This document shows, piece by piece, positions 7,895 through 16,717 of a stretch of DNA of 64,000 nt. This DNA comes from Acidobacteriota bacterium (GTDB taxonomy: Bacteria; Acidobacteriota; Terriglobia; Terriglobales; Acidobacteriaceae), in NCBI GenBank assembly GCA_018268915.1, contig JAFDVQ010000009.1, positions 186,001 to 250,000 of the forward strand, read 5' to 3'. Position 1 is the first letter of the stretch. Each line of letters starts with the position of its first letter. The notes beneath the pieces were generated by a model, which saw nothing but the letters and a program-made list of their open reading frames with translations, made no database searches and was not told the DNA's origin. The position numbers were made by a program, and so were the translations under genes.

Positions 7895-10528
7895 ATGACC
7901 ACTTTCGCATTAAGCCGCTCGCTCCCAAGTCGCGGACTCCTTCAAACTGCTCTCAGACTCTCAGCGAGAGCATGTGCATGCAATCGATTCCCCCTTCTTG
8001 GTCTTGCTTTCTCGATAGTCCTGCCAACATGGGCCTTTTCACAAACCCGTTCGGACTGCCAGCCACCGGCAAATCTGCAATCAGCTCTTACAGAGCATCC
8101 CACTGCAGCCGTTTACGATGCCATCGGCGCGCATTTCGCATCGCAGAATCGTTTTGCATGTGCGATTCCAGCCTTTGAGGAGGCTGTGCGGCTTGATCCC
8201 TCGTCCTGGCAAGGTCACTACAATCTCGGCATCGCCCTATTCTCCTCGGGTAGTAAGGGCCGCGCCGTAGTCGAGCTGAAGAAAGCTGCATCCACCAAAG
8301 CCGGTGATCCACAAATCCTGCTTCCGTTAGGCTTCGCTCTAAACGATCTGAGTCGATACGACGAAGCGATTGACGCTTTCCGCAAAATTCTCGATCAAGA
8401 TCCGCATTCCACGCGCGCCCTCGACGGCCTCACAAAAGCTCTAATTGCCGAGAAGCGCTACAAAACCGCTATCGACGCACTCAAAGACGCTCCCGACGAT
8501 GAGGTGCTTCGACTGAACCTCGCCATCGCGTTGACCAGGAACAACGAGTTCAACAGGGCGATTGAAGTGCTGAATGCAATTGCGAAAGATCACCCTGACT
8601 ACGCGCAGGCTCATCTCAACCTCGGCATCGTATATACGCAGATGAACCGATACTCGGAGGCAGCCCAGGCATTTCAGGATGCACTCCGCATCGAACCGTC
8701 GAACGATAGCGCTCGTCTCTCGCTCGTCCAATGCCTTGTGATCCTTGCCCAGTTCGGAGCCGCCGAGCCACTTATCAAGGAGTATCGAAAAAAGAGACCA
8801 CACGATTTTCAGGCTCTGTACTTGTCGGGAGTGGTTGAACGCGGTCTCGGCAACTACACCGAAGCAGCTCCCGACCTGCAGGCCGCCGTTGCGATGAAGC
8901 CGACGGACTTCGAGGCCCTCTACAATCTTGGCTACGTGCTCGCCCATCTGAATAAGCCGGCAGAAGCTCGTCCCCCGCTGGAAAAGGCTCTCAAGATCGA
9001 TCCAAATTCATCCAAGGTGCAATTTCAGCTTGCGGCAGTGCTGCGCGCACTGGGACTTCATCAGGAGGCGCGTCAGGCACTCGACAAATTTGAGAGCGCA
9101 AAGGCGCAAGAGCGCGATCAGATGTCGGCAATCGTGCAGGCCAGTCAAGGTAATCAGAATCTCGAGACCGGCGACGCGCACCAGGCAATCGAGCTGTATC
9201 AGCAGGCAATCGCGAAGGATCCAAACAATGCGCGCACCTACTATAACCTCGCCCTCGCGCAGGACAAGGTCGGCGACATTGCCGCAGAGCGACAGTCGCT
9301 GGAGAAGGCTGAGTCGTTGGACAACAACCTCTCTCTTGTTCACAACCAGCTTGGATTGCTTGATCTGAATGCCGGCAGCCTGGCCGAAGCGGAAAAGGAG
9401 CTGAAGTCGGCGATTACTCTCGATCCGCAGTATGCTGAGGCGCAGAGCAATCTCGGCGTGCTTTACGGACAGATGGGCCGAACGAGCGAAGCCGAGGGTC
9501 TGTTCCGGCGGGCCACCGAGAACAATCCAAAGTACGGACAGGCCTTTTCTAATCTCGGAATTATTCTGGCCAGTCAGCAGCGATTCGATGAGGCAGCCCG
9601 TGCTTTGCAAACGGCAAACCACCTAGAACCACAGAATGCTGGCATCCTGAGTGCGTATGCGATGGTTCTGACCAGACTGAATCGGAGCTCTGATGCTATA
9701 CCGCTTTTCCGCAAGGCTGTTGAGCTCGCACCTGACTCTTCAGAAACTCATTTGAATCTTGGCATCGCTCTTGCCGATCAGTACAACCTCAATGAGGCCC
9801 TGACTGAATTTACCCAAGCCGCTCAACTTGGTCCGAAAGATGCGCGTGCTCACTACAATCGCGGCCGCGTTTTGCTGGATCTGCAGCGGAATGAGGAAGC
9901 GAAGCCGGAGTTGGAAGCAGCGACCCGCCTGAATCCGCAACTCGCCGATGCCTGGTATCTGCAGGGCCTCATTGCGCGTCAAGCCAGTCAGCCGGATGCA
10001 GCCATTCACGCTTTTCAGCAGTGTCTCGCGGTCAACCCGGATAACCCGGAGGCTCTGTTCATACTGGGTCAGGAATTGCAGCGCAAAGGAGATGTGCAGG
10101 GCGCTCAACAAAGCTGGGAGAAGGCGATCGCGCTTCGCCCTCAGTATGGGCAGGCTCTCTACAACCTCTCGCGTCTTCTCGCAAAGGAGAATCCTGCACG
10201 ATCCGAGCAGCTGCGCCAGCAATTTGAACGATTGCAGACCGAGCAGCATATCCGGGATCGAGCACAAACACTCGGCAATTTCGCGCTAGCGTCAGCGGAC
10301 GCACACGACTGGCCACAGGCTGTCTCTCAGTTGAAAGAGGCCATTCAGGTCTGCGGTCAATGCAGCGCACTCGCACAGCTACACAAGAACCTGGGATTGA
10401 TCTATTGCCGTTCAGGCGCGCTGCGCGAGGGCAAAACCGAACTGCTGCAGGCACAGAAGCTGACGCCCGGCGACAAAGACGTTGCCCAGGCACTTCAGAT
10501 GCTGTCACAGGACAAGAAAAACAACTGA
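7895..10528 (+). CDS. exported TPR-repeat protein, about twenty repeats
   Basis: This 877-residue protein starts with a signal peptide (hydrophobic FPLLGLAFSIVLPTWAFSQ at about residues 32-50). It then consists almost wholly of consecutive 34-residue TPR motifs, for example AHLNLGIVYTQMNRYSEAAQ and AQSNLGVLYGQMGRTSEAEG, giving a long superhelical scaffold outside the cytoplasm. A late pair CGQCSAL (about residue 820) is not a haem motif. The gene lies between two genes for CRTAC1-family propeller proteins, divergent from one and convergent with the other. The same gene types sit together elsewhere in Acidobacteria and Planctomycetes, so the TPR superhelix may hold the propellers. No enzymatic domain is visible. 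Confidence 0.88.
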   Translation: MTTFALSRSLPSRGLLQTALRLSARACACNRFPLLGLAFSIVLPTWAFSQTRSDCQPPANLQSALTEHPTAAVYDAIGAHFASQNRFACAIPAFEEAVRLDPSSWQGHYNLGIALFSSGSKGRAVVELKKAASTKAGDPQILLPLGFALNDLSRYDEAIDAFRKILDQDPHSTRALDGLTKALIAEKRYKTAIDALKDAPDDEVLRLNLAIALTRNNEFNRAIEVLNAIAKDHPDYAQAHLNLGIVYTQMNRYSEAAQAFQDALRIEPSNDSARLSLVQCLVILAQFGAAEPLIKEYRKKRPHDFQALYLSGVVERGLGNYTEAAPDLQAAVAMKPTDFEALYNLGYVLAHLNKPAEARPPLEKALKIDPNSSKVQFQLAAVLRALGLHQEARQALDKFESAKAQERDQMSAIVQASQGNQNLETGDAHQAIELYQQAIAKDPNNARTYYNLALAQDKVGDIAAERQSLEKAESLDNNLSLVHNQLGLLDLNAGSLAEAEKELKSAITLDPQYAEAQSNLGVLYGQMGRTSEAEGLFRRATENNPKYGQAFSNLGIILASQQRFDEAARALQTANHLEPQNAGILSAYAMVLTRLNRSSDAIPLFRKAVELAPDSSETHLNLGIALADQYNLNEALTEFTQAAQLGPKDARAHYNRGRVLLDLQRNEEAKPELEAATRLNPQLADAWYLQGLIARQASQPDAAIHAFQQCLAVNPDNPEALFILGQELQRKGDVQGAQQSWEKAIALRPQYGQALYNLSRLLAKENPARSEQLRQQFERLQTEQHIRDRAQTLGNFALASADAHDWPQAVSQLKEAIQVCGQCSALAQLHKNLGLIYCRSGALREGKTELLQAQKLTPGDKDVAQALQMLSQDKKNN

Positions 10529-10534
10529 CTTTCG

Positions 10535-12334
10535 TCAGGGTTTGGCGCCACTGGATGGATCTGAATTTGCAGGCTCATCCACGGTGATCTGTCTGTCGGG
10601 CTTGAGATCCTGCAGTTTCTGTACGATTCCGCTGGGCCAATGAATCTCAAGCGATAGATTGCCTGGACTTACACCAAGGCCGAAATGCACCCGCGGATCG
10701 CTGGAAGACAGATAGCCGCTTGAGGTGGTGACGGTTGCCCACTGCGACGGTCCGGATCCTGTCACCTCTACTACGGCGCCAATTCCATCCCGGTTGCTTT
10801 GGTGGCCGATCAAGCGCAGCGTGACCCAATGATTTGGTCCGGCAGTTTCGTTTCGAAGAACATGCGCTTCGCCGTCATTGAGCGTCACTACTGCGTCAAT
10901 GAGTCCATCGTTGTCCAGATCTCCGATCGCCATGCCCCGAGCCGCCCAGCTTTTCTTGAACACCTCGCCAGAGGTAGACGACACGTCATCGAAGCGACCT
11001 TTCATGTTGCGAAGCAACATCATCGGTTCGCGGTAGTGCAACAGCGGATTTTCGAGCTCAACATTGTCCAGATCATGCCCTTGGGCAACGAGCAAGTCCT
11101 TCCAACCGTCATTGTCGTAATCGAGGAAGCGCGTGCTCCACCCTGAATGAAGAAGCGAGCTTTTTCCAATTCCACTGGGATTAGTGACGTAATCGAAAGT
11201 GGTGTCGTGAAGGTTTCGATAGAGAGCGTATCTCTGATTCGCTAGATCCGTGATGAAAACATCCGACCAGCCGTCGTTATCGTAGTCTTCAAAGTCGACT
11301 CCCATTCCCGCGTAGGTTTGCCCGTCTCCATTAACTGCGGCAGTGGACTCCATCGCCACCTCTTCAAAGCTTCCATCGTTCTTCTGGTGGAAGAGAAACT
11401 CAGGCATCGAATCGTTAGCAACAAACAGATCGATACGTCCATCATGGTCGTAGTCAGCGATTGCCAAGCCTAGTGCCCGTGCTGGCTTATCGAGTCCCAA
11501 CCTTTGGGCGACTTCGGTAAATCGACCTCCGCCGTCATTGTGGTAGGCGAGCATCGGGACGGCCGGAAAGATATCCGGATGGCAGTACGCACGATGCCCC
11601 GGGAGATGCTCGCCGCACCACTCGTCGTTCCAGTCCCATTTCATGTAGCGAGCAACAACCAGATCAAGACGTCCATCATTATCGAGGTCAACCCATGCCG
11701 CTGAAGTGGACCATCCCTCTCCTCCGACATGGGCAGCCGCCGTCACATCTGTGAAGGTACAGTTGCCATTGTTGTGATAGAGCTGATTTCCGCCGTAGCT
11801 CGTAACAAACAGATCTTCGTGGCCGTCGTTGTCATAGTCGCCCACTGCCACACCCATGCCAAATCCAATCCCCTGCAGGCCAGACTTCTCTGTGATGTCT
11901 TCGAAAGTTCCGTCGGGTTTCTGATGGAAGAGGCGATTCCAGTACTCCGGTCCCGTTTTCTTGGGAATCGTGCCTTTGGGTTCTGGATTGATGATTGGAG
12001 CGCCGTTCACGAAGAAGATGTCGAGGCGGCCATCGTTGTCACAGTCAAAGAGCGCGACACCCGAGCCCATCGTCTCGATCAGGTATTTCAGCGGGGTATG
12101 TGCTGAACGATGAGTGAAGTCAACTCCAGACTGCTGCGTGATATCCACGAAGTGTCCCGGAACGTTTGGGGAGGGCGCTTCTGTCGATTTGTTCGGCTTC
12201 GCGACTTGCCCAAGGGCAGAACCGGCACAGCAAAGCAGCACTGCTGGCAGACAGATCAGGGCTGCAAATGCAGTGCGGGTTCGGGCCGACCTACTCTCTT
12301 CTGGACGCTTACTCACAATGCTTAGGATTAGCAT
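10535..12334 (-). CDS. CRTAC1-family protein (FG-GAP/VCBS propeller with ASPIC/UnbV C-terminus)
   Basis: A 599-residue homologue of the 5972-7750 product. A signal peptide (TAFAALICLPAVLLCCAGSALG) is followed by HFVDITQQSGVDFTH and seven FG-GAP/VCBS repeats (FDCDNDGRLD, GDYDNDGHED, VDLDNDGRLD, ADYDHDGRID, EDYDNDGWSD, LDYDNDGWKD, GDLDNDGLID). An ASPIC/UnbV domain (VVEVTGSG, GYLSSSDPRVHFGLG) ends the protein. The stop codon is only 6 nt from that of the convergent TPR gene. It is exported and predicted to bind calcium through the propeller loops. The start could also be the GTG at 12316, as neither start has a clear Shine-Dalgarno. Function is unknown. Confidence 0.88.
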   Translation of the reverse strand: MLILSIVSKRPEESRSARTRTAFAALICLPAVLLCCAGSALGQVAKPNKSTEAPSPNVPGHFVDITQQSGVDFTHRSAHTPLKYLIETMGSGVALFDCDNDGRLDIFFVNGAPIINPEPKGTIPKKTGPEYWNRLFHQKPDGTFEDITEKSGLQGIGFGMGVAVGDYDNDGHEDLFVTSYGGNQLYHNNGNCTFTDVTAAAHVGGEGWSTSAAWVDLDNDGRLDLVVARYMKWDWNDEWCGEHLPGHRAYCHPDIFPAVPMLAYHNDGGGRFTEVAQRLGLDKPARALGLAIADYDHDGRIDLFVANDSMPEFLFHQKNDGSFEEVAMESTAAVNGDGQTYAGMGVDFEDYDNDGWSDVFITDLANQRYALYRNLHDTTFDYVTNPSGIGKSSLLHSGWSTRFLDYDNDGWKDLLVAQGHDLDNVELENPLLHYREPMMLLRNMKGRFDDVSSTSGEVFKKSWAARGMAIGDLDNDGLIDAVVTLNDGEAHVLRNETAGPNHWVTLRLIGHQSNRDGIGAVVEVTGSGPSQWATVTTSSGYLSSSDPRVHFGLGVSPGNLSLEIHWPSGIVQKLQDLKPDRQITVDEPANSDPSSGAKP

Positions 12335-12383
12335 CGTGGGTCAGTTTCAGCAAGGAAGCCGCCTCTTCTCAGTAGACGGATCA

Positions 12384-13394
12384 CTAATGATTAGCGTAGG
12401 CCAGCAGCGCCGTCGCACTGCCCAGGCACAGAAGGCTTACGCCAAGGAAGTTTCGCGCGGATGGCGGAGCGCTCTTCCACTCACCTGTTATGACGCCGGA
12501 GAGCGCTGCCGTCATGATCATGAAGATCTGAAAGAGTCCCCAGCCGATTGAAGTCCCGAATTTTCCAAGGTAGCTCGCGCTCATACCGTAGAGCGCCATT
12601 GCTCCCATCCAAAGGATTGCCATCAACGTCGCCCAGAGTACATCTGGGAAGACGGCGTGAAATTGCCGGCCTGTGCGGTTTTTCCGCAGAAGAAAGAAAC
12701 TGTACCCGAGATTGGGTATTAAACCTCCAGCCAGTCCTATCGGCCAAACGGCATATGCGGCTCTTGCATCGGAGTTGCCGACGTGCGCAGCGGCAACCGC
12801 AATGTCCTGCCCAAACGCGAAGGAATAGTTGAGCATTGGAGCAAGAAGACCGCACAGTACTGCCACTACCACTGCAGTACCGTAACGACCCGAGGTTGTG
12901 ACGCTGACCGCATCAGGCGCTCGTTCGCGAATGTGGCCGGCCCATGCTGAAAGCGTGATGCCTACCAGCATGATCGCGATGCCCGTGAACACCTCAGCAA
13001 GCAATGACTTTCCCAGCTGCGCTCTATGCTGAGCGAACAGTGGTACGAGCGTGCCAAGCAGGGTGCCAAGCCCAATGACGATCGCGTATGCAAGCGCCAT
13101 CCCCAATCGCCGAATCGAAATGCCAAAGAGCACTTGTGCGACACCCCATCCCGCACCGAACAGGATGGGTATTGCAAATTGAATGAGACTCAGTTGCGCA
13201 TAAGCTCGAAACAAATCATGCACAAGGAAGATGGCGAGCATCCACGGAAGAACGACAAGCGAAACAATGCTGAAGACAAGCCATGTGTTCTCCCACTGCC
13301 ACCTCGTCGCCCACTTGAGTGGAAGCATGCAGTCTCCGGCCATCACGCCAGCGACGAAAATAAGCAGCATGCCAACCCAGAACGATTGCGGCAT
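12384..13394 (-). CDS. RhaT-family sugar/proton symporter, likely for L-fucose
   Basis: The 336-residue polytopic membrane protein has about ten hydrophobic segments and matches the L-rhamnose-proton symporter RhaT through its length. Shared features include the conserved start (GMLLIFVAGVMAGDCMLPLKWATRW-like), FGAGWGVAQVLFGISIRRLGMALAYAI and SFFLLRKN. It is the last gene of the minus-strand operon GntR, SDR, fuconate dehydratase, transporter, and starts 3 nt after the dehydratase stop, so it is probably translated from the same message. No rhamnose isomerase, kinase or aldolase is present, whereas every neighbour fits L-fucose. The natural substrate is therefore inferred to be L-fucose, which differs from L-rhamnose in ring stereochemistry. 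Confidence 0.8.
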   Translation of the reverse strand: MPQSFWVGMLLIFVAGVMAGDCMLPLKWATRWQWENTWLVFSIVSLVVLPWMLAIFLVHDLFRAYAQLSLIQFAIPILFGAGWGVAQVLFGISIRRLGMALAYAIVIGLGTLLGTLVPLFAQHRAQLGKSLLAEVFTGIAIMLVGITLSAWAGHIRERAPDAVSVTTSGRYGTAVVVAVLCGLLAPMLNYSFAFGQDIAVAAAHVGNSDARAAYAVWPIGLAGGLIPNLGYSFFLLRKNRTGRQFHAVFPDVLWATLMAILWMGAMALYGMSASYLGKFGTSIGWGLFQIFMIMTAALSGVITGEWKSAPPSARNFLGVSLLCLGSATALLAYANH

Positions 13395-13397
13395 TCG

Positions 13398-14645
13398 TTA
13401 GTCCTTCCGCCCCACACGCATATCTGTGGATGCACCGGGCTCCTGAGGAGGCATGTAACACCCTTCCTTCACTTTTGCCGGGAAGATGAAATGCTTTTGC
13501 AGATGGGGGATGTGCTCAAGAAAGTGAACTTCGTCATTGAGAGCTATGTGATTGAACAGCACCAGGTGCTGATGGATCTGGCCCATATCCCCAACGTGCG
13601 GCACAATCGGAAGGCCAAATTTCTTCGCCATCAGGCTGACCGCCAGAAACTCGCTGACGCCTGCAAGACGCGTACAGTCGGCCTGCAAAAAATGAACCCC
13701 GCCATACCGCATCATATTCTTGAACACCACCCGGTTCGGCATGTGCTCTCCAGCTGCGATGCGAACGGGAGCGATGGCGCGCGCTAGCTCCACATGCGCG
13801 TGAATATCGTCCGGATGCGTGGGCTCCTCGATCCAAAGCGGCTTGAACTTCGCCAGCGCCTTGCACATCCGCATGGCTTCCGGCGCATCCCATCGCTGGT
13901 TGGCGTCGAACATCAGTATTCCTGCTTCGCCAGCCATCTGCCGCAGCATCTCCGCGCGTCTCAGATCACGCTCATCGTCAATCGATCCAACCTTGAGTTT
14001 GAACGCTGTGAATCCCCGGTCGATGGCTTGCTGCGTCAACGCTCTCACCTTCGCGTCGTCGTAACCCATCCATCCCACTGAGGTGTCGTAGCCGGGGTAG
14101 CCGGTATCGAGAATGCTATTTCGCTCTGGCCTGGAAGCCCGCTGCGCGCGGAGTAGCGCTAAAGCCTCGTCATGGGTGAGCATGTCTTCCAGGTAGCTCA
14201 GATCGAGGGTTGCGAGCAGCGCTTCATCCTCGAGATCAAGAAGAAGTTTCCACAGCGGCAGCCCACGACTCTTCGCCCACAGATCCCAGCAGGCATTTGT
14301 GATCGATGCCAGAGCCAGATGTACCACACCTTTGTGCGGCCCCAGCCACCGCAAAGTCGGATCATTAGCCATCCCGCGCTGCTCGTCGCCAAAGTGCGCC
14401 ATCACTTCATCGATCGATCTACCGACCAGCGGCCTCGCTAGCATTCCGATCGCATCACAAACCAGGCGATTGCCTTCGCCGAGAGTCAGCGCCAGACCCG
14501 CTCCGGAGGGCCCCCCTACGGTCTTCAGGTGGGTTAGCGCCATTGCATAGACAGGGTTTGTGTGGACCGCGTCGCTTCCTGCACCGGGAGGTAGCGGGTA
14601 TCGCGCATCGATCGCCTGGATCGACCGAATTACGCAGTTGGGCAT
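13398..14645 (-). CDS. fucD: L-fuconate dehydratase (enolase superfamily)
   Basis: The 415-residue enzyme dehydrates L-fuconate to 2-keto-3-deoxy-L-fuconate in the non-phosphorylating L-fucose pathway. It belongs to the mandelate-racemase branch of the enolase superfamily. The catalytic Lys pair K216-L-K218, metal ligands D247, E273 and E300, the DANQRW and WIEEPTHPDD motifs, and the D323/H350 general-base pair are all visible. Their positions agree closely with those I recall for the Xanthomonas enzyme. The family signature YPGYDTSVGWMGYDD is present. The gene lies 13 nt after the SDR gene and 3 nt before the transporter gene, in one operon controlled by the GntR-type regulator. Confidence 0.9.
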   Translation of the reverse strand: MPNCVIRSIQAIDARYPLPPGAGSDAVHTNPVYAMALTHLKTVGGPSGAGLALTLGEGNRLVCDAIGMLARPLVGRSIDEVMAHFGDEQRGMANDPTLRWLGPHKGVVHLALASITNACWDLWAKSRGLPLWKLLLDLEDEALLATLDLSYLEDMLTHDEALALLRAQRASRPERNSILDTGYPGYDTSVGWMGYDDAKVRALTQQAIDRGFTAFKLKVGSIDDERDLRRAEMLRQMAGEAGILMFDANQRWDAPEAMRMCKALAKFKPLWIEEPTHPDDIHAHVELARAIAPVRIAAGEHMPNRVVFKNMMRYGGVHFLQADCTRLAGVSEFLAVSLMAKKFGLPIVPHVGDMGQIHQHLVLFNHIALNDEVHFLEHIPHLQKHFIFPAKVKEGCYMPPQEPGASTDMRVGRKD

Positions 14646-14658
14646 AGAAACTTCTCCA

Positions 14659-15426
14659 TCATCGTCTGTAACCCAGCTCGGCTCCGCCGCTAACGGGCAA
14701 TACGCATCCAGTTATGAAACGTGCGCGTCGGGAAATAAGGAATACCGCGCCATCCGCGATGACATCACCCTGCGGGCACGCTCCCAGCGGGTGGATGTCG
14801 TCGAGATACCGGCGGATTCGATCGGGTTCTGGCTGCTCAGCACACCATGTCTCAAGCATTGGCGTCCACACCGCGGCAGGACAAATCGCATTTACGCGAA
14901 TGCCTTTCGGCGCATAGTCCAGCGCCATGGCTTTTGTCAGCGCGATGACAGCGCCTTTGGTGGCTACGTAAGCCGCATGATTGTCTTGTCCGATCAAACC
15001 GACCATGCTGGCGGTATTCAGAATGCAGCCCGTGGTGGCAGCAAGAGCATCTATCGCGAAGCGAGTTGTCCAATAAATCGACTTCAGGTTGACTCGGATC
15101 AGCTCATCCCATTCATTCTCAGTAGTCTGGTCGAGCGGTTTTGAAGGGCTCGCAATTCCAGCGTTATTGTGCAAAGCATCGATCTTGCCATGGCGCTGCA
15201 ACACTGAATCGACAGCCCTCTGCACCGCCTTGCCATCTCCAACATCTGCCTGCAAAGCCATGCAATCAGACCCCAGGGCGGAAGCAGTTCGCTCTGCCTT
15301 ATCGCCATCGCGATCGACGATTGCGACAACAGCTCCTTCGCGCGCATAAGCCTTTGCGCACTCCAGCCCGATGCCGTCGGCTCCCCCGGTAAGCACAATC
15401 ACATTTCCACTCAGCTCATTTGCCAC
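14659..15426 (-). CDS. SDR-family dehydrogenase, probably L-fucose or 2-keto-3-deoxy-L-fuconate dehydrogenase
   Basis: A 255-residue classical short-chain dehydrogenase with the dinucleotide motif TGGADGIG (residues 13-20), NNAG (87-90), catalytic Ser140, Tyr153 and Lys157. An Asp (D38) at the end of beta-2 favours NAD over NADP. In the L-fucose pathway two SDR steps are known, oxidation of L-fucose to the lactone and of 2-keto-3-deoxy-L-fuconate to the diketo acid. The sequence alone does not tell which one this is. Its start codon overlaps the end of the regulator gene by 11 nt and it is followed 13 nt later by fucD, so the genes are co-transcribed and probably translationally coupled. Confidence 0.8.
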   Translation of the reverse strand: MANELSGNVIVLTGGADGIGLECAKAYAREGAVVAIVDRDGDKAERTASALGSDCMALQADVGDGKAVQRAVDSVLQRHGKIDALHNNAGIASPSKPLDQTTENEWDELIRVNLKSIYWTTRFAIDALAATTGCILNTASMVGLIGQDNHAAYVATKGAVIALTKAMALDYAPKGIRVNAICPAAVWTPMLETWCAEQPEPDRIRRYLDDIHPLGACPQGDVIADGAVFLISRRARFITGCVLPVSGGAELGYRR

Positions 15427-16102
15427 TTGCTTCTCGCTTCTCCCAGTTGTCGTACGCGGTTTGAGCGAACCGCTCCATCGCCCTTTTTACGTAGTGTTCG
15501 GCGACATCGGCTTCCCCTTCGCTGATCAAGTCGATGATTTTCTGATGCGCAGCGAGATCCTTGTCCCAAGCTGACGGCGATTGACCGCTCGCGGAAACGC
15601 GCATTCGCACAAATGCAAAGAGAGGCAACAGGAGCCGACGCGACTGGTCGACGAGAAAGGAATTGCAGGAGAGATTACAAAGCTCAAGATGGAAAAGCAG
15701 GTCTCCGTCAATCAATCCTTCGAGATCGCCTGCTTTGGCAGACTTTCTCATGCTGTTCATTGCCGACTGCAGTGCTTTGACGCTTCGCTCTTCGCGTGCC
15801 GCGGTTCGCGCTGCCAGACCTTCAATGGCCCCGCGAATCTCGTAGATATGCGACACATCGATCTCACTCAGATGGATCACGCGTGCGCTGCGCCCCGAGG
15901 CTTTGGTGACGAAACCAGCTTGCGAAAGAATGTTGATTGCTTCGCGAATGCTCGCCTGGGCTACACCAAATCGGGCTGCCCACTTCCCCTCAACAATCCG
16001 CTCTCCCGGCTTGAGATTGCCCGCCAGAATCTGTTGGCGCAGTTTTTCCGCCAGAGTGTTCTTGACCAGATCGTCGGTTGCGAGCGAAGTAAGGAATGGC
16101 AT
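15416..16102 (-). CDS. GntR/FCD-family transcriptional regulator of the fucose locus
   Basis: The 228-residue protein has an N-terminal GntR winged helix (residues 8-75, with LRQQILAGNLKPGERIVEGKW in part and AQASIREAINILSQAGFV) and a C-terminal FCD ligand-binding helical domain. The FCD metal-site residues include the E of YEIRGAIEG, D in DGDLLFHLEL and H in LAAHQKIIDLI. It probably represses its own operon and perhaps the divergent mutarotase/fucosidase genes until a pathway intermediate binds. A perfect palindrome begins at the base next to its start codon, and no Shine-Dalgarno is present there. Its stop overlaps the SDR start by 11 nt. Confidence 0.88.
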   Translation of the reverse strand: MPFLTSLATDDLVKNTLAEKLRQQILAGNLKPGERIVEGKWAARFGVAQASIREAINILSQAGFVTKASGRSARVIHLSEIDVSHIYEIRGAIEGLAARTAAREERSVKALQSAMNSMRKSAKAGDLEGLIDGDLLFHLELCNLSCNSFLVDQSRRLLLPLFAFVRMRVSASGQSPSAWDKDLAAHQKIIDLISEGEADVAEHYVKRAMERFAQTAYDNWEKREASGK

Positions 16103-16116
16103 TTTAAGCGCTTAAA
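16103..16116. promoter_or_regulatory. perfect palindromic operator next to the GntR regulator start
   Basis: TTTAAGCGCTTAAA is a perfect 14-bp palindrome directly abutting the regulator ATG at 16102, where a repressor would block both transcription and ribosome access. Its core GCGCTTAA recurs at 16144-16151 within the promoter. The site type fits a dimeric GntR-family regulator, and the assignment to this regulator is inferred from position. Confidence 0.65.
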
Positions 16117-16130
16117 TCTGGTGATGGTCG

Positions 16131-16159
16131 ATCTTATATATCTGCGCTTAAGAGGTCAA
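16131..16159 (-). promoter_or_regulatory. promoter of the fucose operon with an internal operator half-site
   Basis: On the minus strand TTGACC (16154-16159) and TAAGAT (16131-16136) are spaced by exactly 17 nt. The spacer contains TTAAGCGC (16144-16151), the same core as the palindrome at 16103-16116. Transcription would begin near 16124, giving a leader of roughly 20-25 nt that carries the palindrome. Confidence 0.65.
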
Positions 16160-16278
16160 GACTTCTTCTGGATTGTCATACTGAAGTCTCTATGGATAGT
16201 CTCAAGTGCATTCGCTGCTTGGTTAGGGATGGGCACGCGCTGATAACAAATCAAGTTGAACAGCCCAGGAGTTCTTCG

Positions 16279-16602
16279 ATGAAGAGATATGGAATGACAA
16301 TCCGGCTCAAAGCTGGATGCGAAGACGAATATCGTCGATACCATGCCGCAGTCTGGCCGGAAGTTCTGGACATGATTCGTCTCTGCAAGATAGCCAATTA
16401 CTCTATCTACCTGAAAGATAGCATGTTGTTCTCCTACTTTGAATATCACGGAGACGACTTCAAGGCGGATATGGCCCGGATGGCGGCTGATGCCAGGACT
16501 CAGGCCTGGTGGGCGATCATGGGCCCAAAGCAAGAGCCGCTAGAGAACCGGGCGGACGGCGAGTGGTGGGCAGACATGGCGGAAGTTTTCCATATGGACT
16601 GA
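16279..16602 (+). CDS. RhaM-family L-rhamnose/L-fucose mutarotase
   Basis: A 107-residue protein of the RhaM mutarotase family, which interconverts the anomers of 6-deoxyhexoses. The family features MTIRLKAGCEDEYRRYHAAVWPE, NYSIYLKDSMLFSYFEY and AWWAIM, and the ending VFHMD, match, including the active-site His of RYHAAVWPE. The ATG at 16279 is chosen because AGGAG lies at 16267-16271; the frame is open further upstream without a ribosome site. It diverges from the regulator operon and lies upstream of two alpha-L-fucosidase genes, so it probably supplies the L-fucose anomer used by the dehydrogenase. The E. coli family founder acts on L-rhamnose. Confidence 0.85.
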   Translation: MKRYGMTIRLKAGCEDEYRRYHAAVWPEVLDMIRLCKIANYSIYLKDSMLFSYFEYHGDDFKADMARMAADARTQAWWAIMGPKQEPLENRADGEWWADMAEVFHMD

Positions 16603-16717
16603 GGCAATCGGATTTTCACCCGGAGGTCTTGCCCCGCGTTACCGATATCTGCGCTCCCCTTGAATTCACGCCTTCCACCTTGACAACTGCAATCTCAGAT
16701 TCTATGGTTGCCTCCGA

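Noticed and set aside
10300..10380. CGQCSAL in the long TPR protein as a haem or metal site
   Set aside because: The CXXC is not followed by His and no second pair is present.
16192..16278. Upstream extension of the mutarotase gene
   Set aside because: The ATG at 16279 has a well-placed AGGAG and starts the conserved family N-terminus; the extension runs into the operator region.
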